Assembly (NCBI GenBank): GCA_017624835.1
Contig: JAGAMG010000022.1
Span: 97,449-161,448 of the forward strand
Direction: 5' to 3'
DNA: 64,000 bases
Source: Lachnospiraceae bacterium
Lineage (GTDB): Bacteria; Bacillota; Clostridia; Lachnospirales; Lachnospiraceae
The notes beneath the pieces are model-generated. The model worked only from the letters and a program-made list of their open reading frames with translations, searched no databases and had not been told where the DNA came from. How positions within the stretch are numbered: the stretch's first letter is position 1; each line of letters begins with the position of its first letter. Below, in pieces: positions 43,122 to 52,003 of this stretch. The position numbers and the translations under genes are program-made.

Positions 43122-43206
43122 TCCTTCTCACTTCCTTTCCACCTTTGGCTATCGAAACAACCCTCGGCTCTTTTTCATTTCTAAAAAATATGCGAAATGT
43201 AAGATG

Positions 43207-43524
43207 TTATATATAACACGCAATAATATAAATCCACACACACATTAGGAAAAGTAAATATCCATATACAAACAATTTTCCCTTTGCCTTGCCAAAAAGC
43301 ATGTTTTTATGGGACTTCTTATTGTTCTTTTGTGATTCTGCTTTTCTGCTTTCTGCAAAAAGCTCCTCATAGGAGGTATCCATGTACCTTAAGCTTTTAC
43401 GGCAGGACTCACATCCCTGCAAATGCTCCCTGATAAACTCTCCTGTTTCCTCACTTGTCTTATGCTCCAGATAGAGAGGCAGTAAATCGGAGATAATATC
43501 ACATTCTTGATTTTTATTTATCAT
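43207..43524 (-). CDS. Zinc-finger anti-sigma protein, short
   Basis: Protein of 105 residues. The zf-HC2 domain reads CDIISDLLPLYLEHKTSEETGEFIREHLQGCESCRKSL with His-x3-Cys-x2-Cys ligands, and one membrane segment spans about 84-103. It overlaps the sigma factor gene by 11 bases, the usual layout for a cognate anti-sigma factor. The extracellular part is only a couple of residues, so sensing must involve other proteins. Confidence 0.82.
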   Translation of the reverse strand: MINKNQECDIISDLLPLYLEHKTSEETGEFIREHLQGCESCRKSLRYMDTSYEELFAESRKAESQKNNKKSHKNMLFGKAKGKLFVYGYLLFLMCVWIYIIACYI

Positions 43525-44011
43525 CCTTTTCCAGCTCCCTTCCCAGTATTTGTTTGCCTCGGTAATAGGTTACTCTTGCCCAGTTTTCCGTTTTACCGAA
43601 AATATTACCGATTTCCTTAAAACTTAAATCTCCTGTCAGACGCAACAAAAATACATCCTTCATGGGGCTTGGCAGCTCCTGAATTTTTTTATAAACAGCC
43701 AGCTTCCCTTCATTGTCAATAAACTGTTGCTCCAGCTGTTCCCCAATACCGGTTTCCGTCATTTCCTCTAACGGTACCTCAGCATGCCTTCTGTTTTTAT
43801 CCAGATGCTGATAAAAGGTGTATTTTGCAATCTGGCACAGCCAGGTAGACATCTTACATTCCCCACGAAACTTCCCACTATTCTTGATTGCCCGGTAAAA
43901 GGTTTCCTGAGTCAGCTCCTCTGCCAAGTCATCATCCCCACCGGTTAAGCCCATGAGAAAACCATAAACGGTATGAAAATATTCCTCATATGCCTTCCGC
44001 ATATCCTGCAC
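43514..44011 (-). CDS. ECF-type RNA polymerase sigma factor
   Basis: Sigma-70 family protein of 165 residues starting at a GTG, with GGAGG 7 bases upstream. Region 2: YEEYFHTVYGFLMGLTGGDDDLAEELTQETFYRAIKNSGKFRGECKMSTWLCQIAKYTFYQHL. Region 4: LPSPMKDVFLLRLTGDLSFKEIGNIFGKTENWARVTYYRGKQIL. Co-encoded with two zf-HC2 anti-sigma proteins. Leader bases 44012-44100 hold TGTAAC and several AT-rich boxes that could be an autoregulated ECF promoter. Confidence 0.92.
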   Translation of the reverse strand: MQDMRKAYEEYFHTVYGFLMGLTGGDDDLAEELTQETFYRAIKNSGKFRGECKMSTWLCQIAKYTFYQHLDKNRRHAEVPLEEMTETGIGEQLEQQFIDNEGKLAVYKKIQELPSPMKDVFLLRLTGDLSFKEIGNIFGKTENWARVTYYRGKQILGRELEKDDK

Positions 44012-44101
44012 TGTACCACCTCCCTCTTTTGTGTTCTGTAAATAAGTCCAACTAATATATGAATTCGTTACAAACTTTTGAAAAAAATTTTTACATAAAT
44101 T

Positions 44102-45139
44102 TTAGCACAAAAAGGAAAAAGTTGCCGCTTTATTTTTTTGCGACAACTTTTTTGCAAAACGATGTTCCCATAATAATATAAAAACTCCGCATACAATCCC
44201 AAACCCAATTACTCCACCGGCAAATCCTATGCTTTTAAAAAAAACTTCCTTTAGTTCTACTGCTGCTGTGCTTGACATTCCTTCCAACGCTTTCCATATT
44301 TCTATAAATACATTTTTATAATACGTTAAATCCAAAATATTTTCCTTGGGTAACAAGGAGGACGGCAAACTTACTCTCTGTGTCACATTGGTAAATCCCC
44401 AAAACAATAACAAACCAATTCCTAAATTGCCGGCAAGCAACACTCTGTTTTCTGGAGGATTACTCATTAATTTGTAAGAATACCCCCATAGCACCACAGA
44501 AAACATTAGCAAAACCCAAATTACAGATAGCAAAGGCATATTTTCAAAGAATTCCTTTACCTCTCCCAAGCAATATATCTTGCTCTCCTTTGTCAAATTT
44601 ATGGTATCCCGCATCATACCTTCCATATAAGGTAATTTACCAGTTTGGGATATAAGCAATATATTTCCCTTCTGTTCCAAAAGCTCTGTATCTTCCCAAT
44701 CCATGGTTACAGTTTCTGTTCCCACAGGAGCTATTACCAAATACTTTTCATTTTTCCCCTTATAAGGAGTCACTTTCTGCACCAAATCCCCGGGGGTAAT
44801 TTCTTTTGATGCATATAAAATATATTTTCCTCCCATACCCGATGTGATCAAAACACACTCTTTCTCCACTGTATAGAAATGGGAATCTGTTTCCTCCACC
44901 CTGTTCCCACTTTCCCAGCCACTGCCCTTCACGATCTCATACAAATGGTTTCCGGACGCATCCCTTGTCAGTGCTTCCAATGTAAGCTCTGCATCCCCTT
45001 GTCCTACCATGCTTTGATGCGCCCCTTCATAAACTACTACCCGGGCTGTCATCAGTCGCTCAATGTTTTCCGAAAGAACCGTGCAAACTGCCAACAACCA
45101 AAATATTAATACAAAAAAATAAATTGATTTTCTTTTCAT
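44102..45139 (-). CDS. Multi-pass membrane protein of unknown function linked to an ABC importer
   Basis: Protein of 345 residues. A signal-anchor segment spans about 5-22, then an outer domain of about 180 residues, with segments at about 203-221, 233-251 and 304-324 and a short Lys-rich tail. The outer domain has no motif I recognise. The gene begins 2 bases after the stop of the permease gene, so it belongs to the ABC importer operon and should work with it. A Lys-rich stretch followed by sheet-forming residues suggests a binding or gating role, but this is inference. Confidence 0.6.
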   Translation of the reverse strand: MKRKSIYFFVLIFWLLAVCTVLSENIERLMTARVVVYEGAHQSMVGQGDAELTLEALTRDASGNHLYEIVKGSGWESGNRVEETDSHFYTVEKECVLITSGMGGKYILYASKEITPGDLVQKVTPYKGKNEKYLVIAPVGTETVTMDWEDTELLEQKGNILLISQTGKLPYMEGMMRDTINLTKESKIYCLGEVKEFFENMPLLSVIWVLLMFSVVLWGYSYKLMSNPPENRVLLAGNLGIGLLLFWGFTNVTQRVSLPSSLLPKENILDLTYYKNVFIEIWKALEGMSSTAAVELKEVFFKSIGFAGGVIGFGIVCGVFILLWEHRFAKKLSQKNKAATFSFLC

Positions 45140-45141
45140 GA

Positions 45142-45921
45142 TTATTTTTCCTCTCCAAACACAATTCCTTCCACCAATTCCCTATTGAAATAGGAAAAAA
45201 GAAACAACGGCGGTAATAGCACCAGCAGACAACAGGCAAACTGTTTTTCCCAATTCCCTGATGACACATACGCCAATGCTACAGAAATAGGATAATCCTC
45301 AAAACCATCCAGATAAGCGATGGGTTGTTCCACCATATTCCATGCATCCAAAAAGGATAATATGCCTGTACATACCAGCCCACCCTTACTTACCGGAATG
45401 ACCACACCAAAAAAAATTCCAAACAGTCCACAGCCATCTATCCTTGCACTATCAAGCATATCATCGGATACCGTTCGAAAACACTGTGTCATAAGAAAAG
45501 TCCCCAATGGCACAAAAATATTAGGAAAAATCAACGCTGCATCCCTTCCAAGTATCTTTAGTTTGTCCAGAATAATATAAGTAGGAACCTGTGTCACCTG
45601 CAAAGGCAATATCATCAGAATCATCAGAAAAAAGAACATAATATTTTTGCCGGGAAAGCTATATTTTGCAAATCCATAGCCTGACAGAACTGACACTAAA
45701 ACCTGTCCGAATACAATATACAAACAAATACCAAGACTTCGCCAAAAACGAAATAAATATTGTGAGGTTCCTAAGAAAACATCATAATATGCTTGAAAAG
45801 AAAATCCCCTATCCTGTTGATAAAAACCACCGGTTAACACAAGAAAATAGGGTACAACGCACAAAATTCCCAGAAAAAAAACAACAATTGATGTTATCCA
45901 ATGCTTTTTCTTCCTTTTCAC
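45142..45921 (-). CDS. ABC sugar permease (MalG/MsmG type)
   Basis: Inner-membrane permease of 259 residues with six segments. The EAA loop region reads DSARIDGCGLFGIFFGVVIPVSKGGL, with the usual MalG-type SARIDG. It overlaps the partner permease gene by 4 bases. CUT1-type sugar importers usually use a shared ATPase (MsmX/UgpC) encoded elsewhere; none is in the window. It is on the short side for the family. Confidence 0.88.
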   Translation of the reverse strand: MKRKKKHWITSIVVFFLGILCVVPYFLVLTGGFYQQDRGFSFQAYYDVFLGTSQYLFRFWRSLGICLYIVFGQVLVSVLSGYGFAKYSFPGKNIMFFFLMILMILPLQVTQVPTYIILDKLKILGRDAALIFPNIFVPLGTFLMTQCFRTVSDDMLDSARIDGCGLFGIFFGVVIPVSKGGLVCTGILSFLDAWNMVEQPIAYLDGFEDYPISVALAYVSSGNWEKQFACCLLVLLPPLFLFSYFNRELVEGIVFGEEK

Positions 45922-46784
45922 GTCCTATATGACTCCTTTCTCCTAACCCATGCATATATAATTCCGATTACAACCGTCACTACAAGAAATAGAAGCACCG
46001 ATGCCACGGATAATTTTCTATAGTTCAGATTTTCAAAAGAATTATTTATAAAATGTTGTAACATATACACATCCGTATTAGGATGTTTTCCACCAATCAG
46101 AAAAATCTCCCGGAAACATTTAAATGCATTCAGCATGGAAAACAGTAACGCAAAAAATATAGAGTACCACATTTGGGGTGTCGTTATATACCTAAATTTC
46201 TGAAAAGAACCTGCACCCTCCAACTCTGCAACTGCATACTGCTCCCTAGGAATCGTCATAAGCCCTGCCAATAACAAAATAACGCTATAACCTGTGTTTT
46301 TCCACAAATATAAAAGTATCATTATGGCAAACGCCCAAGAAGATTCCAACCAATCGCCTGTAGGCAATCCCAAAATATTTAAGCATTTATTCAATATGCC
46401 TTCACTGCCCCAAAGCTGTTCTACCAACAGAACAGTTCCCACCACAGGCATAACATAGGGAAACAAAAGCACTGTTTTCAGCAACTTGTGACGTTCTACA
46501 TGTTTCTTCAGCATAAGTGCTATTCCATAGGAAACCAATAGAATCAGTGGCAGACCTACGAAAAGGAAACGAAAGGTATTCCAGAATGCCAAACAGAACA
46601 TTTCATTATCAAACATTTTTTCATAATTCTCTAAGCCAACAAAGCTGCCACCTGCTCCCACACTACTTTTCAGTGAATACACCACCATCATACCAAAAGG
46701 AGCTGCATAGAATACCATGCAGCCCAGCATCATAGGAATGACCAATAAATAGCCGATCATATATTTCTTTATATTCCTTTTCAT
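45918..46784 (-). CDS. ABC sugar permease (MalF/UgpA type)
   Basis: Permease of 288 residues with six segments: LLVIPMMLGCMVFYAAPFGMMVVYSL at the N-terminus and the EAA loop VAELEGAGSFQKFRYITTPQMWYSI. It pairs with the MalG-type permease and the lipoprotein binding subunit upstream, giving a complete importer minus the ATPase. Confidence 0.88.
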   Translation of the reverse strand: MKRNIKKYMIGYLLVIPMMLGCMVFYAAPFGMMVVYSLKSSVGAGGSFVGLENYEKMFDNEMFCLAFWNTFRFLFVGLPLILLVSYGIALMLKKHVERHKLLKTVLLFPYVMPVVGTVLLVEQLWGSEGILNKCLNILGLPTGDWLESSWAFAIMILLYLWKNTGYSVILLLAGLMTIPREQYAVAELEGAGSFQKFRYITTPQMWYSIFFALLFSMLNAFKCFREIFLIGGKHPNTDVYMLQHFINNSFENLNYRKLSVASVLLFLVVTVVIGIIYAWVRRKESYRT

Positions 46785-46803
46785 CCGCTTGCCTCACTCA
46801 ATA

Positions 46804-48060
46804 CTATTCCGATAGTTCCATTTGCAAAGTATTGTATGTACTGTGTACCATTTCTTTTCTTTCATCCTCATCCCGAGTACGCACATACAGATAAAACATG
46901 TTATACAATTCTTTATCAAAGTTAGAATAAAAGCGAACAGCATTTATTTTACTCTCTAAATTTTCTATAGCATCCATATCTTTCTGAGTAAGACCGGAAT
47001 ACATATTCTGATATGCCTGCCGATTTATCGGCGCTTCAAACCAGCTATACCATTTCAATTGCCCAAAGCTGTGTTCCCCATCCCTAAAGCCTGTTCCACT
47101 CATAAATTCATCACTAAAAAAAACATCTATCAGTGAAAAAGCCATCTCTGGCTGTTTTGTATTATGGTTAATCCCAGCATACATAGTAATATTTGCAGTA
47201 ACGCCACCCGCCTCATTAGGTAATCCGATTATAGTATAATCTTCTTGTTCTGCTGCAAGATATTCATATAATACTTTCAATGCTGCGCCCCCAACAACTT
47301 TATCCGGTGCATTCTCCACAGCATCACTTTCATAGGTTGCTTCTATGTATTGTGCAGCTTCCTGTGCTCTTATCAGTAGCTCTTCTTCCGTAAACAACAG
47401 TTTTTCTTCCTGATAGTCTGCAAGTCTACCATATATTTCAGAAAACTTGGAATATAAAGTAAGACTCATTGCTTTTTGAATAACAGGATTTTCACAAACA
47501 AGCAATTCTTCCCATGAAGAAGGAATACCACCATTCCCCTCTACATCAGTTGTATGAAATGCAAAGGCCGCATAATGATAAAGTATCGGAAGCAGCATCT
47601 GACCTTCCTCTGTTCTTCCAGCCTCCAAAATTGTCTGATTCCAGTTCTCTGGTCTCATATAATTTGCCTGCTTCATATATTCATCCAATGGTAGGAATAC
47701 ATCCGCATACATCATTTTCTCCGGATTAGAAAAGAGAATTGCTTCCGCTTCTTCATCCTGTGCACTCATTGGATTAATACAGGAAAGAATAAACACGTCC
47801 GGACCACCACCCGACATTATTTCAGTGCGAATTTCCGTCATTTTTATTTCCGCAGTATCAGAGTCCTTCGGAATAACCACTAGTTCAGCCTCTGCCCCTT
47901 CATTTAGTTTCTCCCATACGTCAATCAATTCCCGCGCCTGATCACAGAAATGATAATCCACACACACAGTTAACTTTTCCGGCTCTTTTTCCTGCTTTTG
48001 GCAGCCTGTACAGATTCCAAGCAGCAAAGCAGTTGTCATTAATATGAGTATCTTTTTCAT
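46804..48060 (-). CDS. ABC extracellular solute-binding lipoprotein
   Basis: Protein of 418 residues from the ATG at 48060 (AGGAG 5 bases upstream). The signal peptide MKKILILMTTALLLGICTGC ends at lipid-attachment Cys20. The mature part follows family 1 sugar-binding proteins: MSGGGPDVFILS, VFLPLDEYMKQ and GGVTANITMYAGINHNTKQPEMAFSLIDVFFS. Ligand unknown; by family a sugar or oligosaccharide, although its neighbours (small secreted proteins, XRE regulator) leave a peptide or signal molecule possible. Confidence 0.85.
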   Translation of the reverse strand: MKKILILMTTALLLGICTGCQKQEKEPEKLTVCVDYHFCDQARELIDVWEKLNEGAEAELVVIPKDSDTAEIKMTEIRTEIMSGGGPDVFILSCINPMSAQDEEAEAILFSNPEKMMYADVFLPLDEYMKQANYMRPENWNQTILEAGRTEEGQMLLPILYHYAAFAFHTTDVEGNGGIPSSWEELLVCENPVIQKAMSLTLYSKFSEIYGRLADYQEEKLLFTEEELLIRAQEAAQYIEATYESDAVENAPDKVVGGAALKVLYEYLAAEQEDYTIIGLPNEAGGVTANITMYAGINHNTKQPEMAFSLIDVFFSDEFMSGTGFRDGEHSFGQLKWYSWFEAPINRQAYQNMYSGLTQKDMDAIENLESKINAVRFYSNFDKELYNMFYLYVRTRDEDERKEMVHSTYNTLQMELSE

Positions 48061-48135
48061 TTTTTCTCCTATGCAAGATGGAACTGTATATAATAAATTC
48101 AATTCCATCTTGCAAATTTTACATCTTTTAATCAA

Positions 48136-48480
48136 TTAATGATAGCCATGGCATTCCGACTTCTGTTGCTTTCCTATGCTCTGAAGACCAGCTCCACAAT
48201 AATTACAAATAGATGTGATTAGTCTTGTTCTTTCTTTTATTAAATCTGTTCCATAAGGATAATGTGTACAATCTATCTCGCCTACAGTAGACCATTCACT
48301 CCATTCTCCATAAGTTGTTTTCATTTGACCTACACCGCAATCATCACACAGCGCTGCTCTCGGCTGTACACTTACATTCAATTCCTGTGCCTGAACGGAA
48401 GTACCACCTGCCAAAAATGGAACCATTATTGCCACTGCCATACAAGATAATACCATCTTACTAATTTTTTTCTTCATCAT
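48136..48480 (-). CDS. Small secreted Cys-containing protein
   Basis: Protein of 114 residues with a signal peptide (MMKKKISKMVLSCMAVAIMVPFLAGGTSVQA, probable cut after AQA). The mature part reads NVSVQPRAALCDDCGVGQMKTTYGEWSEWSTVGEIDCTHYPYGTDLIKERTRLITSICNYCGAGLQ and has CxxC...C...CxxC...C, a pattern for a small zinc or disulphide fold. Similar secreted proteins occur in clostridia without assigned function. AGGAG precedes the ATG. It is first in the operon with the ABC importer and lies beside the inverted pair of XRE-type sites. Confidence 0.65.
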   Translation of the reverse strand: MMKKKISKMVLSCMAVAIMVPFLAGGTSVQAQELNVSVQPRAALCDDCGVGQMKTTYGEWSEWSTVGEIDCTHYPYGTDLIKERTRLITSICNYCGAGLQSIGKQQKSECHGYH

Positions 48481-48573
48481 TCGTTGTCTCCTAAATTAAT
48501 TTTTCGTTTTAATAACATTTTAATCAAACATGTCTGACAGGGCTAATGTAACACAAATATTCTATAACAACAA

Positions 48574-48624
48574 TTGAGCAAATGGAAATGTGCACTGTAA
48601 ATCCTGCATTTTCCATTTGCTCAA
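48574..48624. promoter_or_regulatory. Inverted pair of XRE-type sites/hairpin before the peptide-ABC operon
   Basis: TTGAGCAAATGGAAA at 48574-48588 and its exact inverse at 48610-48624. The same sequence class also occurs twice before the XRE gene (49752-49786). A TATAGAAT-like -10 lies just past it toward the 48136 gene. It may also form a hairpin at the end of the 48662 transcript. Confidence 0.65.
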
Positions 48625-48661
48625 CACCTTAAATATAGCTTATTTTGCCTATGAATTTTAG

Positions 48662-49015
48662 TTATTCCTTATAGAGTGTACCTCTATATGTTGCTACAGT
48701 ATTATTAGTAGTATGCGAATATCCTGATAATGTAAGTGTACCAGAATAATTAGCACCATCTATCTTTTCACTCCAAGATAGTTTTTTAGATGGTATCACT
48801 ATTCCAGAATATATCACTTCTCTCGTCACACTTTTTCCAATACTACGAATGGTAATTTCATTACTTTCCATTTCATCTACGGCAAAAACTTCATAGTATA
48901 CCCCTTCTGTTGTATACCCCTCTCCTACTTTTTGCACACCCTCCTGTGCACTTACCGGCAATGAAATAGTTATAATTAAACTGAAACATACTAAAATACC
49001 ACAAATTTTTTTCAT
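48662..49015 (-). CDS. Small secreted protein of unknown function
   Basis: Protein of 117 residues. Signal peptide MKKICGILVCFSLIITISLPVSAQ, then a mature beta-rich region of about 93 residues without cysteine: VYYEVFAVDE, VTREVIYSGIVIPSKKLSWSEKIDGANYSGTLTLSGYSHTTNNTVATYRGTLYKE. Related secreted proteins recur in clostridia next to XRE regulators. It starts 15 bases after the XRE gene stop and is co-transcribed with it. Confidence 0.65.
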   Translation of the reverse strand: MKKICGILVCFSLIITISLPVSAQEGVQKVGEGYTTEGVYYEVFAVDEMESNEITIRSIGKSVTREVIYSGIVIPSKKLSWSEKIDGANYSGTLTLSGYSHTTNNTVATYRGTLYKE

Positions 49016-49030
49016 ATTATCTTATTCCTT

Positions 49031-49708
49031 TCATTCAACATCTAAAAAAACATACCCTATATATTCTGTTTCTTCCCAAGCTAATGCAGCTTTTTCATTA
49101 TTATAGTAGGAAAGCTTTACCGTTGTTGATTCTATTTCAGGATCATCCTTGTACCTGTTGTATATTTCATCTAACATAACACTTTCCAATGCAAGGTCAA
49201 TTTCTCCCTCAACCACAAATGCTATTTCATACGATTTTCCCCATAGAGGATCATCAATATATCTAGTACCAACCTGTTGAATAGCAGGCTGCTCTTGCTT
49301 CGTACTTGATATAACAAATCCTATTGCCACAACAAATACTGCTATAAAAATGAAAAGTCCTACAACAGCCCTATATTTTTTTATCTTTTTTTCTGTCCTT
49401 TTTGCATCTCTCCCCTCTTCTTCATTCCTCATTTCCTGCGTTTTTTGTGTTTCCTCACTAGCTTCTTCCTGATATGTAGGATTTTCCAATTTCTCCAACG
49501 TTCTAATGGGATTATGTAAATCATCACAGGAAACTTGAAAAATCTCTGCTATCCTATTAAACATTGTCATATCCGGAAGATTTTTTCCATGCTCCCATTT
49601 GCTAATGGCAGATGTAGAAACTGACAGCTTATCTGCTAATTCTTTCTGACTCATTCCTCCTTTTTTTCTTAATGTAGTCAAAAGCTTACCAAATTCTTCT
49701 TTATTCAT
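49031..49708 (-). CDS. Membrane-anchored XRE-family regulator
   Basis: Protein of 225 residues from the ATG at 49708. Residues about 3-57 are a Cro/XRE HTH (LTTLRKKGGMSQKELADKLSVSTSAISKWEHGKNLPD), then a charged linker, one membrane segment at about 113-135 and a 90-residue outer domain (YIDDPLWGKSYEIAFVVEGEIDLALESVMLDEIY). A one-component sensor: the outer domain may sense a signal and change DNA binding. Two copies of TTGAGNANNNGGAAA overlap its own promoter, suggesting autoregulation. Confidence 0.8.
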   Translation of the reverse strand: MNKEEFGKLLTTLRKKGGMSQKELADKLSVSTSAISKWEHGKNLPDMTMFNRIAEIFQVSCDDLHNPIRTLEKLENPTYQEEASEETQKTQEMRNEEEGRDAKRTEKKIKKYRAVVGLFIFIAVFVVAIGFVISSTKQEQPAIQQVGTRYIDDPLWGKSYEIAFVVEGEIDLALESVMLDEIYNRYKDDPEIESTTVKLSYYNNEKAALAWEETEYIGYVFLDVE

Positions 49709-49742
49709 GCTTTCCCCTCTGTATTGTATTATTTTTGACAAC

Positions 49743-49771
49743 ATTATACACTTGAGCATTTGGAAAATCAA
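49743..49771 (-). promoter_or_regulatory. Promoter of the XRE gene
   Basis: TTGATT (49766-49771), 17 bases, TATAAT (49743-49748) on the minus strand. The spacer is filled by an XRE-type site. Confidence 0.7.
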
Positions 49772-49786
49772 TTGAGGAAACGGAAA
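49752..49786. promoter_or_regulatory. Tandem XRE-type sites at the XRE promoter
   Basis: TTGAGCATTTGGAAA (49752-49766) and TTGAGGAAACGGAAA (49772-49786), 20 bases apart, so on the same face of the helix. The first sits between the -35 and -10 boxes. They match the inverted pair at 48574-48624. Confidence 0.7.
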
Positions 49787-49802
49787 AAACCTCCCCTTAG
49801 AT

Positions 49803-49842
49803 GGGTAAAGGGAAGAAACAAAAATATCTCTTCCCTTACTGA
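49803..49842 (-). terminator. Hairpin after the surface protein gene
   Basis: Minus strand GTAAGGGAAGA pairs with TCTTCCCTTTAC around a T-rich loop about 20 bases past the stop; a TTTTTT run follows only about 15 bases later. Possible terminator. Confidence 0.4.
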
Positions 49843-49857
49843 CTTTTCTGACATTAT

Positions 49858-51975
49858 TTAGTTCTTCGTTTTACAAGCAAAGCATCTTTTCCCCCAAAAT
49901 AATACAGCAATTCCACTTACCAGAGCTATCAGGAACCAAGCTGATACACTATTATTATCCCCTGTTTTGGGCACATTGTCCTTTTGCTTTGTCTCCGTTG
50001 CTGCCGGAGTATCTTCCTCTGTATCGTCCTCCGTATCATCTACATCATTATCTTCTGCAGACGTATTTTCTCCGCCTATGGTAGCTCCATCATTGCTATC
50101 ATTTCCACCGGCATTTCCTCCACCATTATTTTCACTACCACCACCGACAGGAGTGTTTACCGTATCCTTATACGCAAGTGAATAGATGGAGAATCTGTCC
50201 GTCGCAAAGGTTATCGTCCGGGTTGCCGGATCAAAGCTGCAAGGAAGTATGTCTGCCTTGGCACCTGTTCCGTCATTATGTATGCGGATTATTTCATAAG
50301 CTCTGGTCTTGTTGGTATCCGTATTTATGAGATTCTGAGGTATTGTAAATTTAACACTTACCGCTCCGTTGGTAGCAGAAACCGTAGCTGCACTTTCGCC
50401 ATCGAACTGCTTCCATAAAGTAAGGTCAAGGTACATACCTAATGTATAATCACCTAATTTCGCCTGTGTCAAGGTCTTATCTTCCTCAGTTGCTACGCTC
50501 TCTCCGGCTTTTACCTCTAACCAAATCTTTGCATTCTTTCCGTCAGTGACCTTCTGTTGTTCCTCCGTGGACAATACCTTTCCCACCAAATCAGATCCGC
50601 TTACATCCAGCATTGCATTGCATTCATTAGTTGCTTTATCAGTAGCATTTTCTACTGTTCCGGAAACAGGTGTGGCAGCTTGGAAATACTCAGAGATTGG
50701 AAGTGTAAGCACATTGCTCACATTTCCTGCTGCATCCTCAGTGACAAAGAAAATTTCAAATGTTCCTGCCGTAAGTGTGGTAAGGGAGAGGCTGTTTTCT
50801 CCGCTTACGCAGCTTGCACTTGTGCCGTACTGTTTCAGGTAAGATGCTGATGGAGCGGAACCGGCGCCCTCATGCTGATACTTGTAATAATATGTTCCTG
50901 CCTCTGTACTGGAAAACCTTACAGTTGCCGTGCTATCGCTTGTGCGGCTTGTCCCCATTCCGGTCAGGAAAGGCGCGATAGTATCCCCGGACGTTATCAC
51001 CCTGGTATAACCACAGGTATTACAGTTCGCATCCTCATCATTGTCATAGCTATGCGTTCCATAGCCATCCTTTTGGCTCACATCTGATATATTACAATCT
51101 CCCACTCCCTCGCAATTATGCCAATGATAATCAGCATCACTACTCCATGCTGTTGCCCAGCTATGAGTCGTACCTGAAGCTATGAGCTTTACATATGGAT
51201 AGGAACTTAATGCTGCAGTATTGTCCCAAGTAGCAGCATCACCTTCATTGCTGCCAACCCATACCTGACAATGATAATTTCCCAAATCAGGAGCACTTTG
51301 GAATGCCGCGGTTCCACCTTTTATTGTCATGGTACCTCCCTGAATAATAGGAGTATTGGTTCGATCATGATCATATCCGATTCCATAAGTAGCTCCTGTA
51401 GCTGTAACCACTGCATTATCCTTTATGGTAATAGCACCGGCTACTGCATTATTGCAAATGCCTGCCTTGCTTGTACCAACCGTATTGACCTTAGCATCTC
51501 CCTGTATGGTCACATTCTTCCAAACCCAAAAACCATTGTTTGCACCTGTAACATTCAGTGTACCACTTCCCTGAATTGTAATGGATGGACCATCAGTAAA
51601 TCCGCTATCTCCCACAATGGCACTGGCGCCTGTACTTATCACAGTGTTTGTTGTACCATCTTCAAGTTCTAATATCAAATCAAGATTACCATTATAATAG
51701 TCCCCCCATAGGATAGCCTTTTCACTTGTTTCAATCTGTAAACCCTTCAAGGTCAAAGTACCCGTACTTGCATCAAAACTGGCATGGGCATCTGCTGCCA
51801 CATTATCTGCCGTACCCTGTGCACCGTTTGTTCCATTATGATAATAGGGATTACTTGCATCCAATGTTGCCGTACCTATTTTAACACTTTCCGTAGGCGC
51901 AGCATATGCTGTAATTGGTGCAAATGTCAATGCTACAAACAACCCACTTAACATACTAAACAACCACTTTTTCAT
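49858..51975 (-). CDS. Sortase-anchored surface protein with carbohydrate-binding-like repeats
   Basis: Protein of 705 residues from the ATG at 51975 (AAGGAG 6 bases upstream). Signal peptide MKKWLFSMLSGLFVALTFAPITAYA. Residues about 30-260 form a beta-helix-like repeat domain (GTLTLKGLQI, SITIQGSGTLNVTGANNGFWVWKNVTIQGDAKVNT), then a Trp/His/Cys stretch, an Ig-like region and a domain beginning TVENATDKATNECNA. The end has VPKTGD, a hydrophobic segment and a basic tail, as for LPXTG sortase substrates with V for L. Probably displayed on the cell wall. Confidence 0.8.
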   Translation of the reverse strand: MKKWLFSMLSGLFVALTFAPITAYAAPTESVKIGTATLDASNPYYHNGTNGAQGTADNVAADAHASFDASTGTLTLKGLQIETSEKAILWGDYYNGNLDLILELEDGTTNTVISTGASAIVGDSGFTDGPSITIQGSGTLNVTGANNGFWVWKNVTIQGDAKVNTVGTSKAGICNNAVAGAITIKDNAVVTATGATYGIGYDHDRTNTPIIQGGTMTIKGGTAAFQSAPDLGNYHCQVWVGSNEGDAATWDNTAALSSYPYVKLIASGTTHSWATAWSSDADYHWHNCEGVGDCNISDVSQKDGYGTHSYDNDEDANCNTCGYTRVITSGDTIAPFLTGMGTSRTSDSTATVRFSSTEAGTYYYKYQHEGAGSAPSASYLKQYGTSASCVSGENSLSLTTLTAGTFEIFFVTEDAAGNVSNVLTLPISEYFQAATPVSGTVENATDKATNECNAMLDVSGSDLVGKVLSTEEQQKVTDGKNAKIWLEVKAGESVATEEDKTLTQAKLGDYTLGMYLDLTLWKQFDGESAATVSATNGAVSVKFTIPQNLINTDTNKTRAYEIIRIHNDGTGAKADILPCSFDPATRTITFATDRFSIYSLAYKDTVNTPVGGGSENNGGGNAGGNDSNDGATIGGENTSAEDNDVDDTEDDTEEDTPAATETKQKDNVPKTGDNNSVSAWFLIALVSGIAVLFWGKRCFACKTKN

Positions 51976-52003
51976 GTGTTTCTCCTTTACTTCTTTACTC
52001 TGA

